This document shows, piece after piece, positions 1 through 13,136 of a DNA stretch of 64,000 nucleotides. This DNA is from Paracentrotus lividus (Eukaryota; Echinodermata; Echinoidea; Camarodonta; Echinidae): the NCBI GenBank assembly GCA_940671915.1, contig CALNVZ010003426.1, forward strand, positions 35,574,308 through 35,638,307, read 5' to 3'. The position numbers were made by a program, and so were the translations under genes. The notes under the pieces were generated by a model, which ran no database searches, was not told the origin of the DNA, and worked only from the letters and a program-made list of their open reading frames with translations. Positions within the stretch are counted from its first letter, which is position 1, and every line of letters begins with the position of its first letter.

Positions 1-727
1 TCGAGGGAATGAAAGAAACACCGTTTTTCAAACTGTAGGGGGTGGACCTGCTAGCTGCCCCGGCGCGTAGCGCCGGGTGCAGCTAGTGTAAAATGAATCG
101 GTATAGAATTGCACTAAAAAGCATATTATGAATAAAATCTAAGGATTTATTACAACATGTGCATTCAAATTCTTTACGTATTGAGGAAAAGGTTGTTTCC
201 ATGGTCAATTCTGGTTTCAATAAATTGTGGATCTCAACAAAATTAAGACATTGAAAAATATAATTTTGCTTGTTTCTACATCATAAAATAAAATAAGATG
301 CTATAAAAATTCATTTCCTAAGTTACAGAATGCAATATATATTTAAAAGTCCATCTGCAAAGAAAAAAAAAACAACCCCAAAACAAACCATATCCTAATG
401 AACATACTTTCACCTACGGACAATAAGTGAAACTGGAAATGATAGAAAGCCTCTCTCTAATTCCCCATACATGACCACTTCCCGAACTTGTAAGTACTTT
501 AATTGCACAAGGTTACACTTTCTATCCTATTGCAGTAGTGTAATAATCTACAACAAAGTGCATACAAATCATGCACTTAGGTCTACTTAGGGTTAGGTCG
601 CACAGATTACTGTGAGTGGGTGTAGGGGAAATATCTTTGTCATTTCCAAAGGAAGATTTCAGTGATATATTTGAAAAGAAAATGTGTAGTGATGATTGGG
701 TCTAATGGCTATTCCCCCCCCCCCCCT
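1..727. other. Non-palindromic left flank
   Basis: AT-rich sequence with no supported gene. It lies outside the large inverted repeat. It holds a GC-rich hairpin at 51-86 and ends in a run of 13 C (714-726) exactly where homology to the right arm begins. Confidence 0.6.
51..86. repeat. GC-rich hairpin
   Basis: An inverted repeat reads CTAGCTGC-CCGGCGC, a GTA loop, then GCGCCGGG-TGCAGCTAG. The stem is nearly perfect apart from a one-base bulge. It could be a transposon tip or a structured site; nothing else supports a function. Confidence 0.55.
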
Positions 728-1164
728 GTGGTTAGGCTTGCCTTTGAATTCCCACAAATATGTGGTGTCATTCTTTTTATTTTCCTAAGAGTATCCTGAT
801 AGATCGACATTTGTACGATATGAAATACGATTATTTGCTGAGAACAAATAGTAACAAATTAAGAGGTCGGTTTTATCAATGGATAAAGTATTGACACGCT
901 TGTGTCTACATCGTGCCTGGCGGTTTGTCAAAATAATCTCCGTGTTTATGTGGTAAATTAATCCAATAAGAAGTAGCTTGAATAGTCGGAATAAGTGGGC
1001 TATTTTCCGTGACCAATCTGGTGTTTGAATTCCCGAGTAAATGTAGTTTCCTCCCATCTGTGCTTGTAAAGTTGTTATAGTTCTCAAATACTTTTATTCT
1101 GTCTCAACAATAATAAAACTTTGAAGTTTAACATTTTGAGATTTACAAAAAAATATACCAGAGC

Positions 1165-1503
1165 ATTACCCTTACAGAAAATTTAGGCATGCGGACTAGC
1201 ATGGCAATACCAGCTGGCGGCTAGCTGGCGACTAGCTTGTGACTAGCATGCAGTTCACAAAATATGTAAATTAGGGAAAAATTTCATTCAATCAAATATC
1301 ACCTGTTTGATGTGGTAAATTAAGCTTGCAGGCACTATATTGTGATATTTGATGTAGATAATTTTCGCCTAATTTACCATATTTTTGAAAACTCATGCGA
1401 GTTGGGCATTGCTAGTCGCAAGCTAGTCGCCAGGCTAGCCACAAGCTAACGCTACTGTATTTGCATGCTGTAGTCGCAATGCCTAAATTATCTGTAAGGG
1501 TAA
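1165..1503. mobile_element. Inverted-repeat MITE, long form (left arm)
   Basis: The ends are TTACCCTTACAGAAAATTT and its complement, followed inward by GGCATGC and several CTAGC-rich inverted subrepeats. The inner part holds a second inverted pair around GGTAAATTA. No transposase frame is visible. The mirror copy at 27852-27965 is three times shorter. Confidence 0.75.
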
Positions 1504-4500
1504 CATTCAAAAATTTATAACATCCAAAGAGACAGATTTCTTGAAATTCCAAAAAATAAAGGGCTGCATAAGCTAGAATCTTAAACATTAACAAGTAATC
1601 GGCCGATGTGAAGCGGCTATTGAGCTCAGCAATTATGGTCTTTATTCTTTTATACCAAAATTTGCGTTCCTTATATGCAGTTTTATAATGGTAAAACAAT
1701 TCAACAAATAAATGATTTCTTATTAAGCACTTAGCAATCTAATTTATTCTCAGAGGAAGTCCATTCTGGAAATTGAGCATGTTATAAAAGAGAAATGGAC
1801 TAAACATATTAGGAATGTTTAACAAAAAATTTATGCCTTTACTTTTGATCATGCTATAGTATAGCATTGTGTCATAGTGCTTTCCCTTTGGTAACTAGGG
1901 GACAATGGTTGTGGTCTCAGGAAGGATTTGTGCCTAAATCCTGTTGCTAGGTAACCAGATATTATCCCTTGCCCTGTCTAAATAGGCTTGAAAATTATGA
2001 ATTAATGTTCTAGTTTTGTGCAAAAATGGAGATCATAAGTACTGTTAGCAGTTAAATAATTACAACAGTTTGGCTTTGTGTTTCTAACATGTTTGTTAGC
2101 TAAATGACCATTCAAAAGCTTTGGAAAAGGATTACCTCAGCTGTAAGCTAGTTCTGTGGCCTTATTGTTATTTTTATTGTTTTTTATTTTTATTTTATTT
2201 TCATTATGGATATTTAAACTGATTGCTGTTGAGTTTTGGTTAAGCCTCCCAAAAACGTATTGAACATCAACCTATCTTTGATTGAAGATACACAGAGTAA
2301 AATCCTCTTGTTAACAATATTACCGATAGGCTATAATACTTGATGTTGAAAAAATTGAAATATATTTTTTTAAATAACCACAGGAGTCTGTGCACTGTGC
2401 CGGGAATTGAAATCAGCGGAAAAAAATGATTTTCCTGAATTGTATTTATTGTACACTATTGGAAATAAGATCTAATAAAATACATGTATTGTCATATATT
2501 ACTTTGCTATTTTCATTGTATTTGCCATTGGGCGAGTTCTGTTTCTATTCTCTGTAAGAGGATCCAAAAAAAAACAGTTTAAATCTATCGTTGACATCGG
2601 TCAGAGATGTCCTCGGTTGACACAATATACATTGTATATTAAATGAGTCCAAAGGGCACATTTAAAAAGCTCTGGTTTTAAGGATTGTTAACCTCATTCA
2701 GGATCTAAAAAAAAAAAAACTCTCTCCAGCAAATGCGTAAATATAGATAGGAAGAAAAATGGTAGCAAAATAATCACCATTTTTGTGCTATTGTTATGAA
2801 ATGAATTTTCAGCGTTCTTTCTGACAATTTTTCCGATGCACTGAAAGCACATAGAGCCTCACAGCTCAGATTTTGCAAGCCTCAACAAAGTTATTCAAGG
2901 TACAAGAATAATCATAATACACATACGACTGTCTGATTTCTGAACTCTGCCAGTGTTACCAATTTGATTTGGGCTGCCCAAACTGTGGTGGCTGTGAAGG
3001 AATGTCCATGAAAGAGTTTGGTTCAAATTTAGTCACTCAAACTTTTTCCTCTCTAAACGGAAACAGATACAGCAATAGAAGCTTATGTTCTTTGATCAAT
3101 TTGGATGAAATTTTAAGGGCATATTTTTTTTTCACGTTGATTACGTAGGATATTATCTTTGTTGATGATTGCTTTAAAAATGTAGGTTTATCAATATTAT
3201 GCTTGTAGTAAATCAAGCAACTAAACTAAAATTTCAAATATTATTATGTATTGATGAAGTTGACTTAAATTTACAAGAGATTTTGTGTCCATGTTCCATC
3301 TATAATTGGCTTACAGACCATGATGTACATGAAAATATTTAGTCGAATATATGTTTATCCCTTTCCCCCATAATTTCTTTATTATATAATTTTCAAGTCT
3401 GCCTGGGCCCTATTTGCAAATAAAAAATGTGATTGCTCCAAATTGTTGCAAATCTCCAATCAATAGCCAAACCTATCCGCATGCGTTTCGATTTGATATC
3501 AATTTCAAATTAGGTTGCAATAAATTCAAAATAGATGGTATTCACCGTAGGCTTCGGCTATTGAAATAGTTTGATAACTGGATGCCAAAGATTAATTGGT
3601 GGCATATAATTGCTATTTAACCTTCTAAAGTGCAATTGGATCAAATTACAATATGAACTTAATGCACTTATTCTCCCGAACCCAATTAAGATATGATATC
3701 ATTGTCTTCTTTTAAAGCTTGTTCCAATTTCTGACGGTGAAAATTAGTATTTACCCTGTAGATCTGATAAAACTTGTCATTAAAAGTAAAGTAGATTAAC
3801 TTTGTCTGGGTCCACACCAAACTTAAAATATCAGCTGATTTCATTCCTTTAGTGTTTCCCCATCCACCTGAAACGATGGTGTTAGTGCAACAAAGGCTAA
3901 CTGCATTTTCCGGCCAAATAAGATTTTGGTATCAAAAATAATATACACCGGAAACCTAAAAAGTGATGATGCCTACACAGTTCTACAATTGAGTCATTAA
4001 AAAAACATATATCTGCAAGTGCTAAGTACTGGAAAAATCTTTTATCCTGATTTTTTCTCAAAATGGTAAAAATGCAACACAGCCCTTTGTTTACACTTAC
4101 TCATGATCTAGAAATTGTTTTCACGTAAAAATAATGAGTTACTTGGCTGAAGCTGAATCTCTTGTACCCTGAACATGGTTTCAGCCCACGTGCTAGGATC
4201 AAAATAGGATTTACTATCAATTTAACTTGAAATCCTGATAAAGTAGTCACATGACATAGGGACATGGTTGTCAAGCAACAGTAGCTTTGTCAGCCATTTT
4301 GCTGACTTCCCCCTCCTCTCTCTGTCCTCCCCTCCCCCTCCCTCATCATAGTCTGCAAGCTCAGACTCTGTGGGATATCGTCTTCTCCTTCCATCACTGC
4401 GTTTCTGCGACGTAAAGAAGTTGATCAGGCAAATTTTTAGGCAAAAAACTTGCCATTTTAAAAAGAAGATTCTCAGCTTAAATACAGATTTTGAGCTTGC

Positions 4501-4562
4501 AGAGTTACGTTTTCAAAATTCAGAGGGCGTCTTATCGTAAATATAAGCCATTCCCCCCGTAA

Positions 4563-5056
4563 AGGGAAATTTCACCCTGGGGTTTATATGGTTTTAAAAA
4601 TTGAAGAAAAATAAAACAAAAAATATGAGTGGAAGATTAAAGAAAATCGACCAACAAAAACAAATTTTTATGAATATGTAAAGTTGATTCTGGACGTCAC
4701 ATGTGAGCTGCTCTCTATTGTTATGTAATGTAAATTCCATAAAATTGTTAATTTTTCGAGAATATTAAATTATTTACCTATGCGGTCGATATATCATCAA
4801 ACCTATGTTCATATACATGGCCTATCAAATTGACCCATTTCCTGTTTTCAAGAATCATGAAAAAGGACCAAATTTAGAATTTACATTGACACCACATGGC
4901 GAGAACTGCTCGCACTTGACGTCACAGAATCAAAACTTTAAATGTTATAAACTCCTGCTATGTTTTGGTTGATTTTTCTTCAAACTTTTCACTAATATTT
5001 TTATTTGATTTTTCTGCATTATCAAAACAAAAAAATTGCAGGGTGAAACTTCCCCT
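4563..5056. mobile_element. MITE with AGGGGAAGTTTCACCCTG ends (left arm)
   Basis: The termini match AGGGGAAGTTTCACCCTG in inverted orientation. The right target site is TTAA and the left is GTAA, so a TTAA duplication with one change is likely. The interior carries an inverted pair around GACGTCACATGTGAGC. No coding frame is supported. The mirror copy is at 24253-24750. Confidence 0.7.
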
Positions 5057-7442
5057 TTAAAGTTCAGACAGTTATTTCTATTCAGTCTACTTTAATATCC
5101 AGTTTGACACAATGAATTGTAACGTATGCAATATATGTCGTACCAAGCTGTACCCAGTTAGGATGGGTCCCTCGCCCTCCCCCTCCCATTTTCAAACCCT
5201 TCCATGTCCCATCATGTAAAGCTGGGCTGGGAGCCATCCGCTCTTTCCTTCTGGGTCAGACACGTTGATGAAATAGTCGTTACCGATAGAAACTGTGTGT
5301 CGTCTTTTACAAGCAGTGTCGTATGTTGATTGACTGATGAATGGTTAGTTATTGGTTGCAGACTAGTAATTAAAAGTGTTTGATATCTGAATATTTGTCT
5401 GATCGTTTTGAGTGCCAGAAAGTCCTAGACTCATGTTATTCATTCAACATAATTTTGGTTATCTGATTAACGCCCTTCTGGCTCTGTAATAACTGGCAAA
5501 ATCTATTTCTTGAGTCCTATTGCATGCGTATTAATAACTATATTAGTTAAACTAATAATCAGGCAAATGAATTCAAAAATCTATTTGGCTGTAACGATTT
5601 TTTTGTCAAGATTAAAGTTTTGATGCAAGTAATGTATGCTAATGAGAATTAAACACAAAAATAAGATGAAATAAAATGCTGGAACTATACATGCAAATTT
5701 AAATATTCTTACTTGATAATTATATTTAATTCAATGGAACTTTAGTAGGTCTATAAATGTAAATTTAAATATCTAATTGATATTGATTTTGCTCTAATTT
5801 GAAATATTTAGAATTTTAAATGCAAATATGAAATTGATTATTAATTTAGCTAATTTTGACAGGTCACAGCAGACACCTCACAGACATATCAATAATCCAC
5901 CCTGATACTAGATTGAACTGCTGCCATCTATTTGGCCTATTGTGCAGGTTATATTCGTAGCTAGCTTTCAACCACTGTTTCACTCCATTACGTAACAATC
6001 CAATCTATAGAAGCGCACTGGCTACTATATAAATCTATATATTCTATTAAATATAGAGATAGACATATCTCTTAACGACTTACATTGGGTACACGGGGAT
6101 AAAACTATTGGGAAATATTTTATCATCATTAAAAGAGTAAAATTGGAAAAGAAAAAAAAAACAAAAAACAAATATTGAATGAAATTTCTCACTGCATTGA
6201 GTGAAACATCCACAAAATTAAACTTTTAAATCCAAGCACAAAGGAATATCAGCAAAAATATATATATTCACTTGCAATTTGGGGTTAAACAGTTCAATGG
6301 AAACATAAATATCATTTGGGTTGTCAATAAACAGCCAGGAAATTAACATTGTACGTAAAAAGGGAATTAAAAAATCGTGTATTCAATACCACCCCGTACA
6401 ATGACTATATGTGGCGTTCATATGTTTTGATTAATTGCTGTAACAGCACCTTAATGCATGTAGTGCTATGCTTAGGAGTATGAGTCAATGTTTACAAGCC
6501 TGCTGTGTTAAGTTTGAATTTTAAGCCCATCAATACCACAGAAACCGAGGAATTTAATCAACATGAGATTAGATGATAGGTTAAACACATGGTTAAATTA
6601 ATAGAGGAAAAACTCTGTGTGAGTGGAAGTGCATGACCCACCTACCCCACCCCATACATCCTAAAATTAATTTATTAAAAATATATGAAATTCGCCATTT
6701 GGTAAATATGCTTTCAATTTTTTATTAAAGATACTTCTAAACTAGTTTGTTTCTGTCAAAACCAGTTTCAGAGGTATTGCTATAATCAGGTTAAGGTGAC
6801 TTTGAGAGACCTAACACACAAGTCAGGCAACAATTTTTTTTTTTTTTTTTTTTTTTTTTGCTTTGGGGGGGGTCATATAATATGGAGGTTAATATAATCT
6901 TAAATCATTCTGTGGTGAGGTTTGGCTCAAAAAAACTGCTAATAAGTCACCATTATTCATTTTTTTGGTCTTATTAGAATTTTTTCTTGTTGTTGTTGAA
7001 ATTTAGAAATTCAAAAGCTTTCCAAATAATTTACAAACACTTGTAGTTTATATTCACTTTTAGTATAAGAGCTAATCAAAGTGCAAGAAAAACCTGACTA
7101 ATCCTCCATTTACTGTGTTATTCCTATTTATAATTTATATTGGTGTGCTTTAAGGCAATACGTAACATTAAATGGCTTTTAGTTGTGTTCTAGATGAAAA
7201 TAATGTTCTATTGTGGAATTGATTTTAAACAAATAACTGCGTTGAACATTCAAGAATTGAATAGTAAAATACCAAGTTGCCAATTTGCAGAAGAAAATCG
7301 TGATCAAGCCTTTTAAATAAGTCCGTCATGAAAGAGTTAATAGAAGAGAGCCAGATTGGACACATGTGAATACATGAGTATGCCTGAGGGAATTCTCTGT
7401 AGCGAGAAGTAGCTAGCGCACATTACAAAATTACAACAGTTT

Positions 7443-7615
7443 GTGTTTCACTAAGTCTGTTCATAAGTTACCGAACACATTAACGAATGAACTGGTGATC
7501 ATATCTCATACTTAAATTGATTGGGATGGCGGATTTGTAATAACACACAAGAAATAATGTTCAGTCCTCGCGTAGAAGTCAAGTCGTCAACACTTAAGAA
7601 GACGTTTGGAAACAC
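7443..7615. mobile_element. Foldback element with GTGTTTCAC ends (left arm)
   Basis: The inverted ends begin GTGTTTCACTAAGTC and can be paired over about 35 bp. The interior is about 100 bp and noncoding. The mirror copy at 21781-21943 is cleaner. Confidence 0.65.
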
Positions 7616-7684
7616 CAAGACCCAGAGATAGAAATAGGTTGGAGCCTCAGATCGTCACTGCTCGGAAACATTTGAGGTCGCCCT

Positions 7685-8335
7685 ACCATTGTATTAGTGT
7701 ATGAATAGGTGTATGTTAGTAATATGTCCTTCCAATTATGCAGGTAATGTTACCTACAATTCTAACTCATGGCTCCCGCTCTCCAGTCGAGAGGAAGGAT
7801 GGCAGGAAGAACGATGAAGGATAAGACTTGTTCAACATCTAAAGACCATGTCTGTTTAAAAGATTGGGGCTCAGCCTATTTCTGATTAAATTTTAAAAAA
7901 TCGACCTAAGAACGCATAACTAGTATAGCAATTGAATGTGTAATCAATAGGTTTATGTTCGGTTATTGTCGTCATATGCAGTAATGTTACCTACAATCTA
8001 AACATCAGCTCCGCTCTCCTGTCGAGAGGAAGGATGCGGAAGAAGATAACGATGAGGAATAAGAACCTTGTTCCACATCTAAAGAACCAATGTCTGTTTA
8101 AAGATGGCTTGGCCCTTATTTCCTGAATTAAATTTAAAATCGACTAGAACGGGCATAACTAGTATAATGCAATGAATGTGTATCAAATAGGGTGTATTGG
8201 TATGTCTGTCATTATACAGGTAAGTTACTACAGCAATTAACTCGAAATGTCCCACTCCCTTGAGAGGAAGAATGCAGGAAGGAACGATGAAGGATGGAAC
8301 GCCTGTTCACATCAAAGACCAATCTATTTAAAGGC
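7685..8335. repeat. Tandem repeat, about 225-240 bp x nearly 3 (left arm)
   Basis: Three successive units each contain GTAATGTTACCTACAAT, GAGAGGAAGGATG and a TAACTAGTATA segment. Spacing is about 237 bp here and about 224 bp in the mirror copy (21107-21712), a difference that fits extra bases from sequencing noise. No gene is seen. Confidence 0.8.
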
Positions 8336-8492
8336 AAAAGGTCCTTTTATGCATCTTTATCAGATTAACATCTTTCCGTGCAGTTAGGTATGCAACATTG
8401 TAACTTCCAATGCTAGTTGGTCTGGCCTTATTTGGTTTAGGGATAAGTGTTTTGCCACCAAGGTTTATGTTTGGTTGACGGTGTGTTTATAG

Positions 8493-9173
8493 TAGGGTTG
8501 GGCGAATCTCAACTTCTTTTTTTCAAACAAGTTGTTGTCTATAGCTTATAAATTTGACGTAGAAAACTGAAAAATGCAATTATTTTTGCATTATGATGGA
8601 ACGGTCTTACGTTTGCTAAAGTGCAAAAAACGCAAAATTGGCCGCCAAAATGGCGTATTATGCCCCAATTATCAGCAATTTTTATACAGTATTAAACACT
8701 TTAATAGCGTTTTTAATATGCTTTGGGTGTCAAGGGGAACCCAATCATGATTTAATCTACCCAAAGTTGACGTTAGTGTAGTTTTCGTAAGTTAGTTTTC
8801 ATCAATATCGATGCAAAAATTCACCTCATATCAAATTCAACTAAAAATAACACCTATCCACATCATGACTCACATGTAGGTACATTGGTTCAATATGAAT
8901 AAAAATTGTCGAATTTGAGCTTTTAGACCTATCTAAAATCCATAAACGAAACCAACAAATAAAAACCCGGTAACCCTATAAAGTGTGTGGTGATGCAAAT
9001 GGGCAAATACCACTATTTGTTTTTTTTGCACTTTTTAAGCGACGTCAGACATTCAATCGTAACACAAAAATATCATTGTCATTTTTTGGATTCTACAAGT
9101 CAAATTTTGAGCTAATGAAGGTAACCTTGTTTGAAAAATAACTTTTCAGAAAAAGTAATATTTGCCCACCCTA
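8493..9173. mobile_element. Long-TIR element with TAGGGTTGGGC ends (left arm)
   Basis: Imperfect terminal inverted repeats of about 150 bp begin TAGGGTTGGGCGAAT. A flanking TTTATAG-like repeat matches the clean 7-bp duplication seen in the mirror copy (20333-20952). No transposase is seen, so it is non-autonomous. Confidence 0.75.
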
Positions 9174-10948
9174 TTATAGGCATTTAGAGTTCAAAGGTAA
9201 AGTCAAACATTTTTAATTATGAGGATTCTTGTTTTCAAAATGTTATAGAATTTTTGGGTTTTTTTTTATAATAAATTTTTTTTTTTTTTAAAACTTCATC
9301 CTAATTTCTTTGCCTAAATTTAAATCAACAACAGATAAGCTTCACAAAAGCGTATACAGAATGTGTAAGTATCCTGAATCTATTTTTATTCATAATGATG
9401 TCTATTTGATTTGGCCTCAGTCTATCTAATCTATTTTTTATTCAAGATTAATATCCATCTCATCTGGCCTTTGATTATTTATGAATTTTTCTTGCCGGTG
9501 CATTCATCCCCACCCTATTTTCTTTTCTTATACCTCCATTAACCCATACACGAGAAATGCCAAAACTGATTATACTACGCCGTCACTAGGCTGTTTGTAA
9601 GATAGATTTGTAATCTTTAATCTATAAAAACAGAGGCTGTGCTTGCAGACTACCTTCCCGCCTCTATTCCCACTAACTAAATACAGTTACATACGAACTT
9701 AAAATCTTAAATATATTTCTTTCTTTCCCTTTTATTCTTCTTAAATTTTTTTTTTTTTTTTTTTAGACTGCAATTTTGAATTTTTATATTTTAGGGTTTC
9801 AATCTCTACTTTCAAGCTCTACTTACTTCTGCTGATACTCCTTAACATACATTTAGGATGCCAAACTTATATCAGCTGTAACAAAAACAAATAAATGTAC
9901 TATTTGTAAGTTTGTCAGTTGTTATGTGTAATAAGGGTCTGTACTTACAACTACCTTTCCCCTTCCCCATCGAGAGAGCTCTCATATAAACTCTCCTGAA
10001 TCCGTTCAGAAGTCACATTTTGGATGCGTGCTGTCCTTGATTGAAAAAGTCATTCGTGTTGTGCAGTTTTTGCATCAGTATTCATCGAATTCTACTTGGT
10101 ATGGTGAATATGGTGAAGGCGATTTTGATTTATTCATCTTTTTAGAAAATACATTATGGTTTAAAATATTGATTTTTAAGGAGAACTGCTTGTAATCTGA
10201 ATAGGCTTTATGGAAAAAATTCTTGTATGTATGTTGATTGCAATTGACATCAAAAATTTTGATGGAAGAAAGTGGCTCATAAAGGTCCACCTGCCTACAC
10301 ATTTGTTGTGGTTGTGAGGGTAAATGAGGCTATTTTAAATTTTTTAACTTTGAAAAATTCACAAATTGCTGGCTACACACTTGTGGTTGTGTAAGGGATG
10401 AATTCGGACCTATTTGAATTTTATTCAGCTTGTTGAAAATTGCAATCGGCTGTCTACACATTTTTGTTGTGGTTTGTGTACATGTAGTGAATTCAGTCTA
10501 ATTCAAATTTCAAGTTTTATAAAAATTGCAATTGGTGCGTGCAAATGTCGACAACTTACCATGTAGTAATAATTTCCCCCTCCTGATTCAGTACAGTTTG
10601 CATGTACGTATGACTGAGAGAAGAACCCTTGTTAAAAAAAGTTCATGCTAACCCTGGGTTCATTCAGCACTGATGGGAGGAGAAGGGAAGTGATGTAAAC
10701 GAGAGCGACGAATAGAGGAAGAGATGTGATGAAAAAGAGAGATAGAGAGAGGAAGAGAGATTGAGATAGAGGGTGGATATATGAAAGAAGAGGGAGTATT
10801 AAGAAAAGAGAGGAGCAGACTTATCAAGTCATAGAAAAACAGACAGAGGTAAAAAAAAAAAAGAAGAGACAAATGGCAAGATAGACAGTAAAAAGAGAGA
10901 GAGAGAAAGAAAAAAAAAATAAAATGTGGTTGGGAAATAGGGAGTTAA

Positions 10949-11397
10949 AGGATTGGGTAACTTTCAAAACGATAATTAGATTTAAAATATTAATAAAAAT
11001 TATAGTTTCCAGGCAGTAAAAACACACTGAAGTTTACAAGATCAAATTTGGAAGTCATTTACTACCATTAAAACAGTGTAACAAACAAGCAAAGCATACA
11101 GCCAACACCATACCCCCCTGTGGTAGCTCAGCAGGCGCCGCTAGGCGACGGGGACTATTACACAGGAAATGGGTGTATGTTTGGCTATGTGGAAAAGCAC
11201 ATGGTTTTATAAAACCGATCGGGGTTGGTTATAAAATTGAGTATGAAATCATTGATATCGTCCAAAGGTAATGAAAAGCAATGAGCTTGCATTTGAAAGA
11301 GTACCAGACTGACCTAGTGTTTATAAGTATGTTGTCAAATAAGGCTAATCGAACAAAATGTGTTGGAATTCATTCAATGTTAACTATGCATACACCT
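10949..11397. mobile_element. TTAA-flanked MITE (left arm)
   Basis: TTAA flanks both ends (10945-10948 and 11398-11401). The termini resemble AGGGATTGGGTAAC. The interior is homologous to the separate element at 48701-49162: both carry AAACACACTRCTGAA-like and GAAGTCATTTA-like stretches. It is non-autonomous and of piggyBac type by target site. Confidence 0.75.
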
Positions 11398-13136
11398 TTA
11401 AATGCTGGGGGCGGGTAGATAAAAAAAGCAAAAGGGACACTACAGAAAATGGAGAATGGAGAGATAAAGATGAATACTGAGTCTGGAGAGAAAGGACACA
11501 TAACTTCATTCAGGCATAGCAGAGACAAAGAGAGACAGCACATACGCACAGACAGGGGTGAAGTGACACAGAAGTACGTCATCACAGTTGCAAATGCGAG
11601 AGAAAGAGGATCGAGAGAGAAACTTGGGGAACTATAATCCGGAAGCCTAACAGGAAAAAAAATGAGGGAACCCTAATACGACTCATCTAACATTGTACGT
11701 CGCAGTTCTTAATGTTGCATCCACAAAATTGGCCCACCACATTCTCTTTACATCTCGACTCCCTTAGTTGCACTTTTTTTATCATCCGGCGTGATGTGAA
11801 GTGAAAGCGCAAGGAAATGGTTTGCACCATTTTGTGCCTTCAAACTGTTAGAGAATTTGGACTACTTTGGGATACAAGCACTCGTGGAATCCTGGTTTGG
11901 TTCCGTCTTGCGTCTTTTGTTAAGAATTTGTTTCTTTTTTATCGCACCACCAACGTTTATATTGAATGCTGCTGATCCAGTATTGGAATGAGGGGGCCGC
12001 AGACGAAAAATATTGTGGCTCAACACCGCACTGTTGCGCACCTGAATGTTGAAAGGTCCAAAGTTTATTCTCCGCGTTTTTCTCTCTGGTGTTCCTTTTA
12101 TAAAAAAACCTTGTGTTAGCAGAAATATTGGGTGTATATTTTTTGTAAAATATGAAAGAGCCAATGGAATATCAAATTGTCTCCTTCTCTGGAACTTTAT
12201 GTTGATCGTTGGAAGTGTTCAATGTCTACAAGAAGGTCTATACTTACTCCTTTTTTGTTCTTTTTTTCTCCTTTTTGGGGGATAGGTTACATGTACTACA
12301 AGATATTTTTACAACACACATGTACAGAATCATCAAACTTTTACATGAGGCGTCTACGTGGCACTTGATGCATACGGAATGGAGCCTGTTTTAATGAGGG
12401 TTCTCTGTCAAAAAAGGTAATATTTGGCAAAAAAATGATATGAATGTAACAGGTGCAGACACAAAATAGACTCAAAAATATGAACAATGTAGAATATGTA
12501 TGATTATTTAAATGCTCACAATGTCCACTGTGAATGCCATTCATGAAAGAGCCTGTGTGTAAGGGAAATCAAATTTGCGATGTGTTTAGTTTCCCGATTT
12601 CCCTATTCAAATGGTCCCACAGCCAAATTTCAAATATTTCCAGCTATAAAGCAAAAGAAATCACCATTTCTATTTTCTGTCTTGTGAATTTTATATGACT
12701 TTCGTAACCCATTTAAAAAAATTTTTAGGGACTTTTTTTTTGTGCAAACTTAGCAGGAATAAAGATGACCGCCCCCCCCCCATCACAAAATTATTAATTT
12801 AGTTTGAAGCATGCAAACAAGTCCATGAAACAGAAATTGTGCACATTATAGCAAGGCATTCCTTCTAATTCTAAGCTTGCTTCTTCTCCCCACCCATGTT
12901 TAATGGATAAACATTTGGATGCAAATGCCATTGCAATTGAATTATCACAATAATGTGCTGTTCAATACTTCCATGGCGCTACCCCTTGGACTATCTGTAA
13001 ATTGAGTTCAAATTTGTTAGGTCAAATGTTCGAATGGACCTAGTACAATAATTTAATTCAATAACATTGTTATATAATCTTCTATCGCTGTATATGTAGG
13101 TCAAGTACCGGTAACAGTAAAGTCTTGTGTAACAGT

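Noticed and set aside
11862-12164. 100-codon minus-strand open frame in the left arm
   Set aside because: The mirrored stretch in the right arm (about 17450-17750) does not keep the frame, and no domain is recognisable. The same applies to other frames in both arms.
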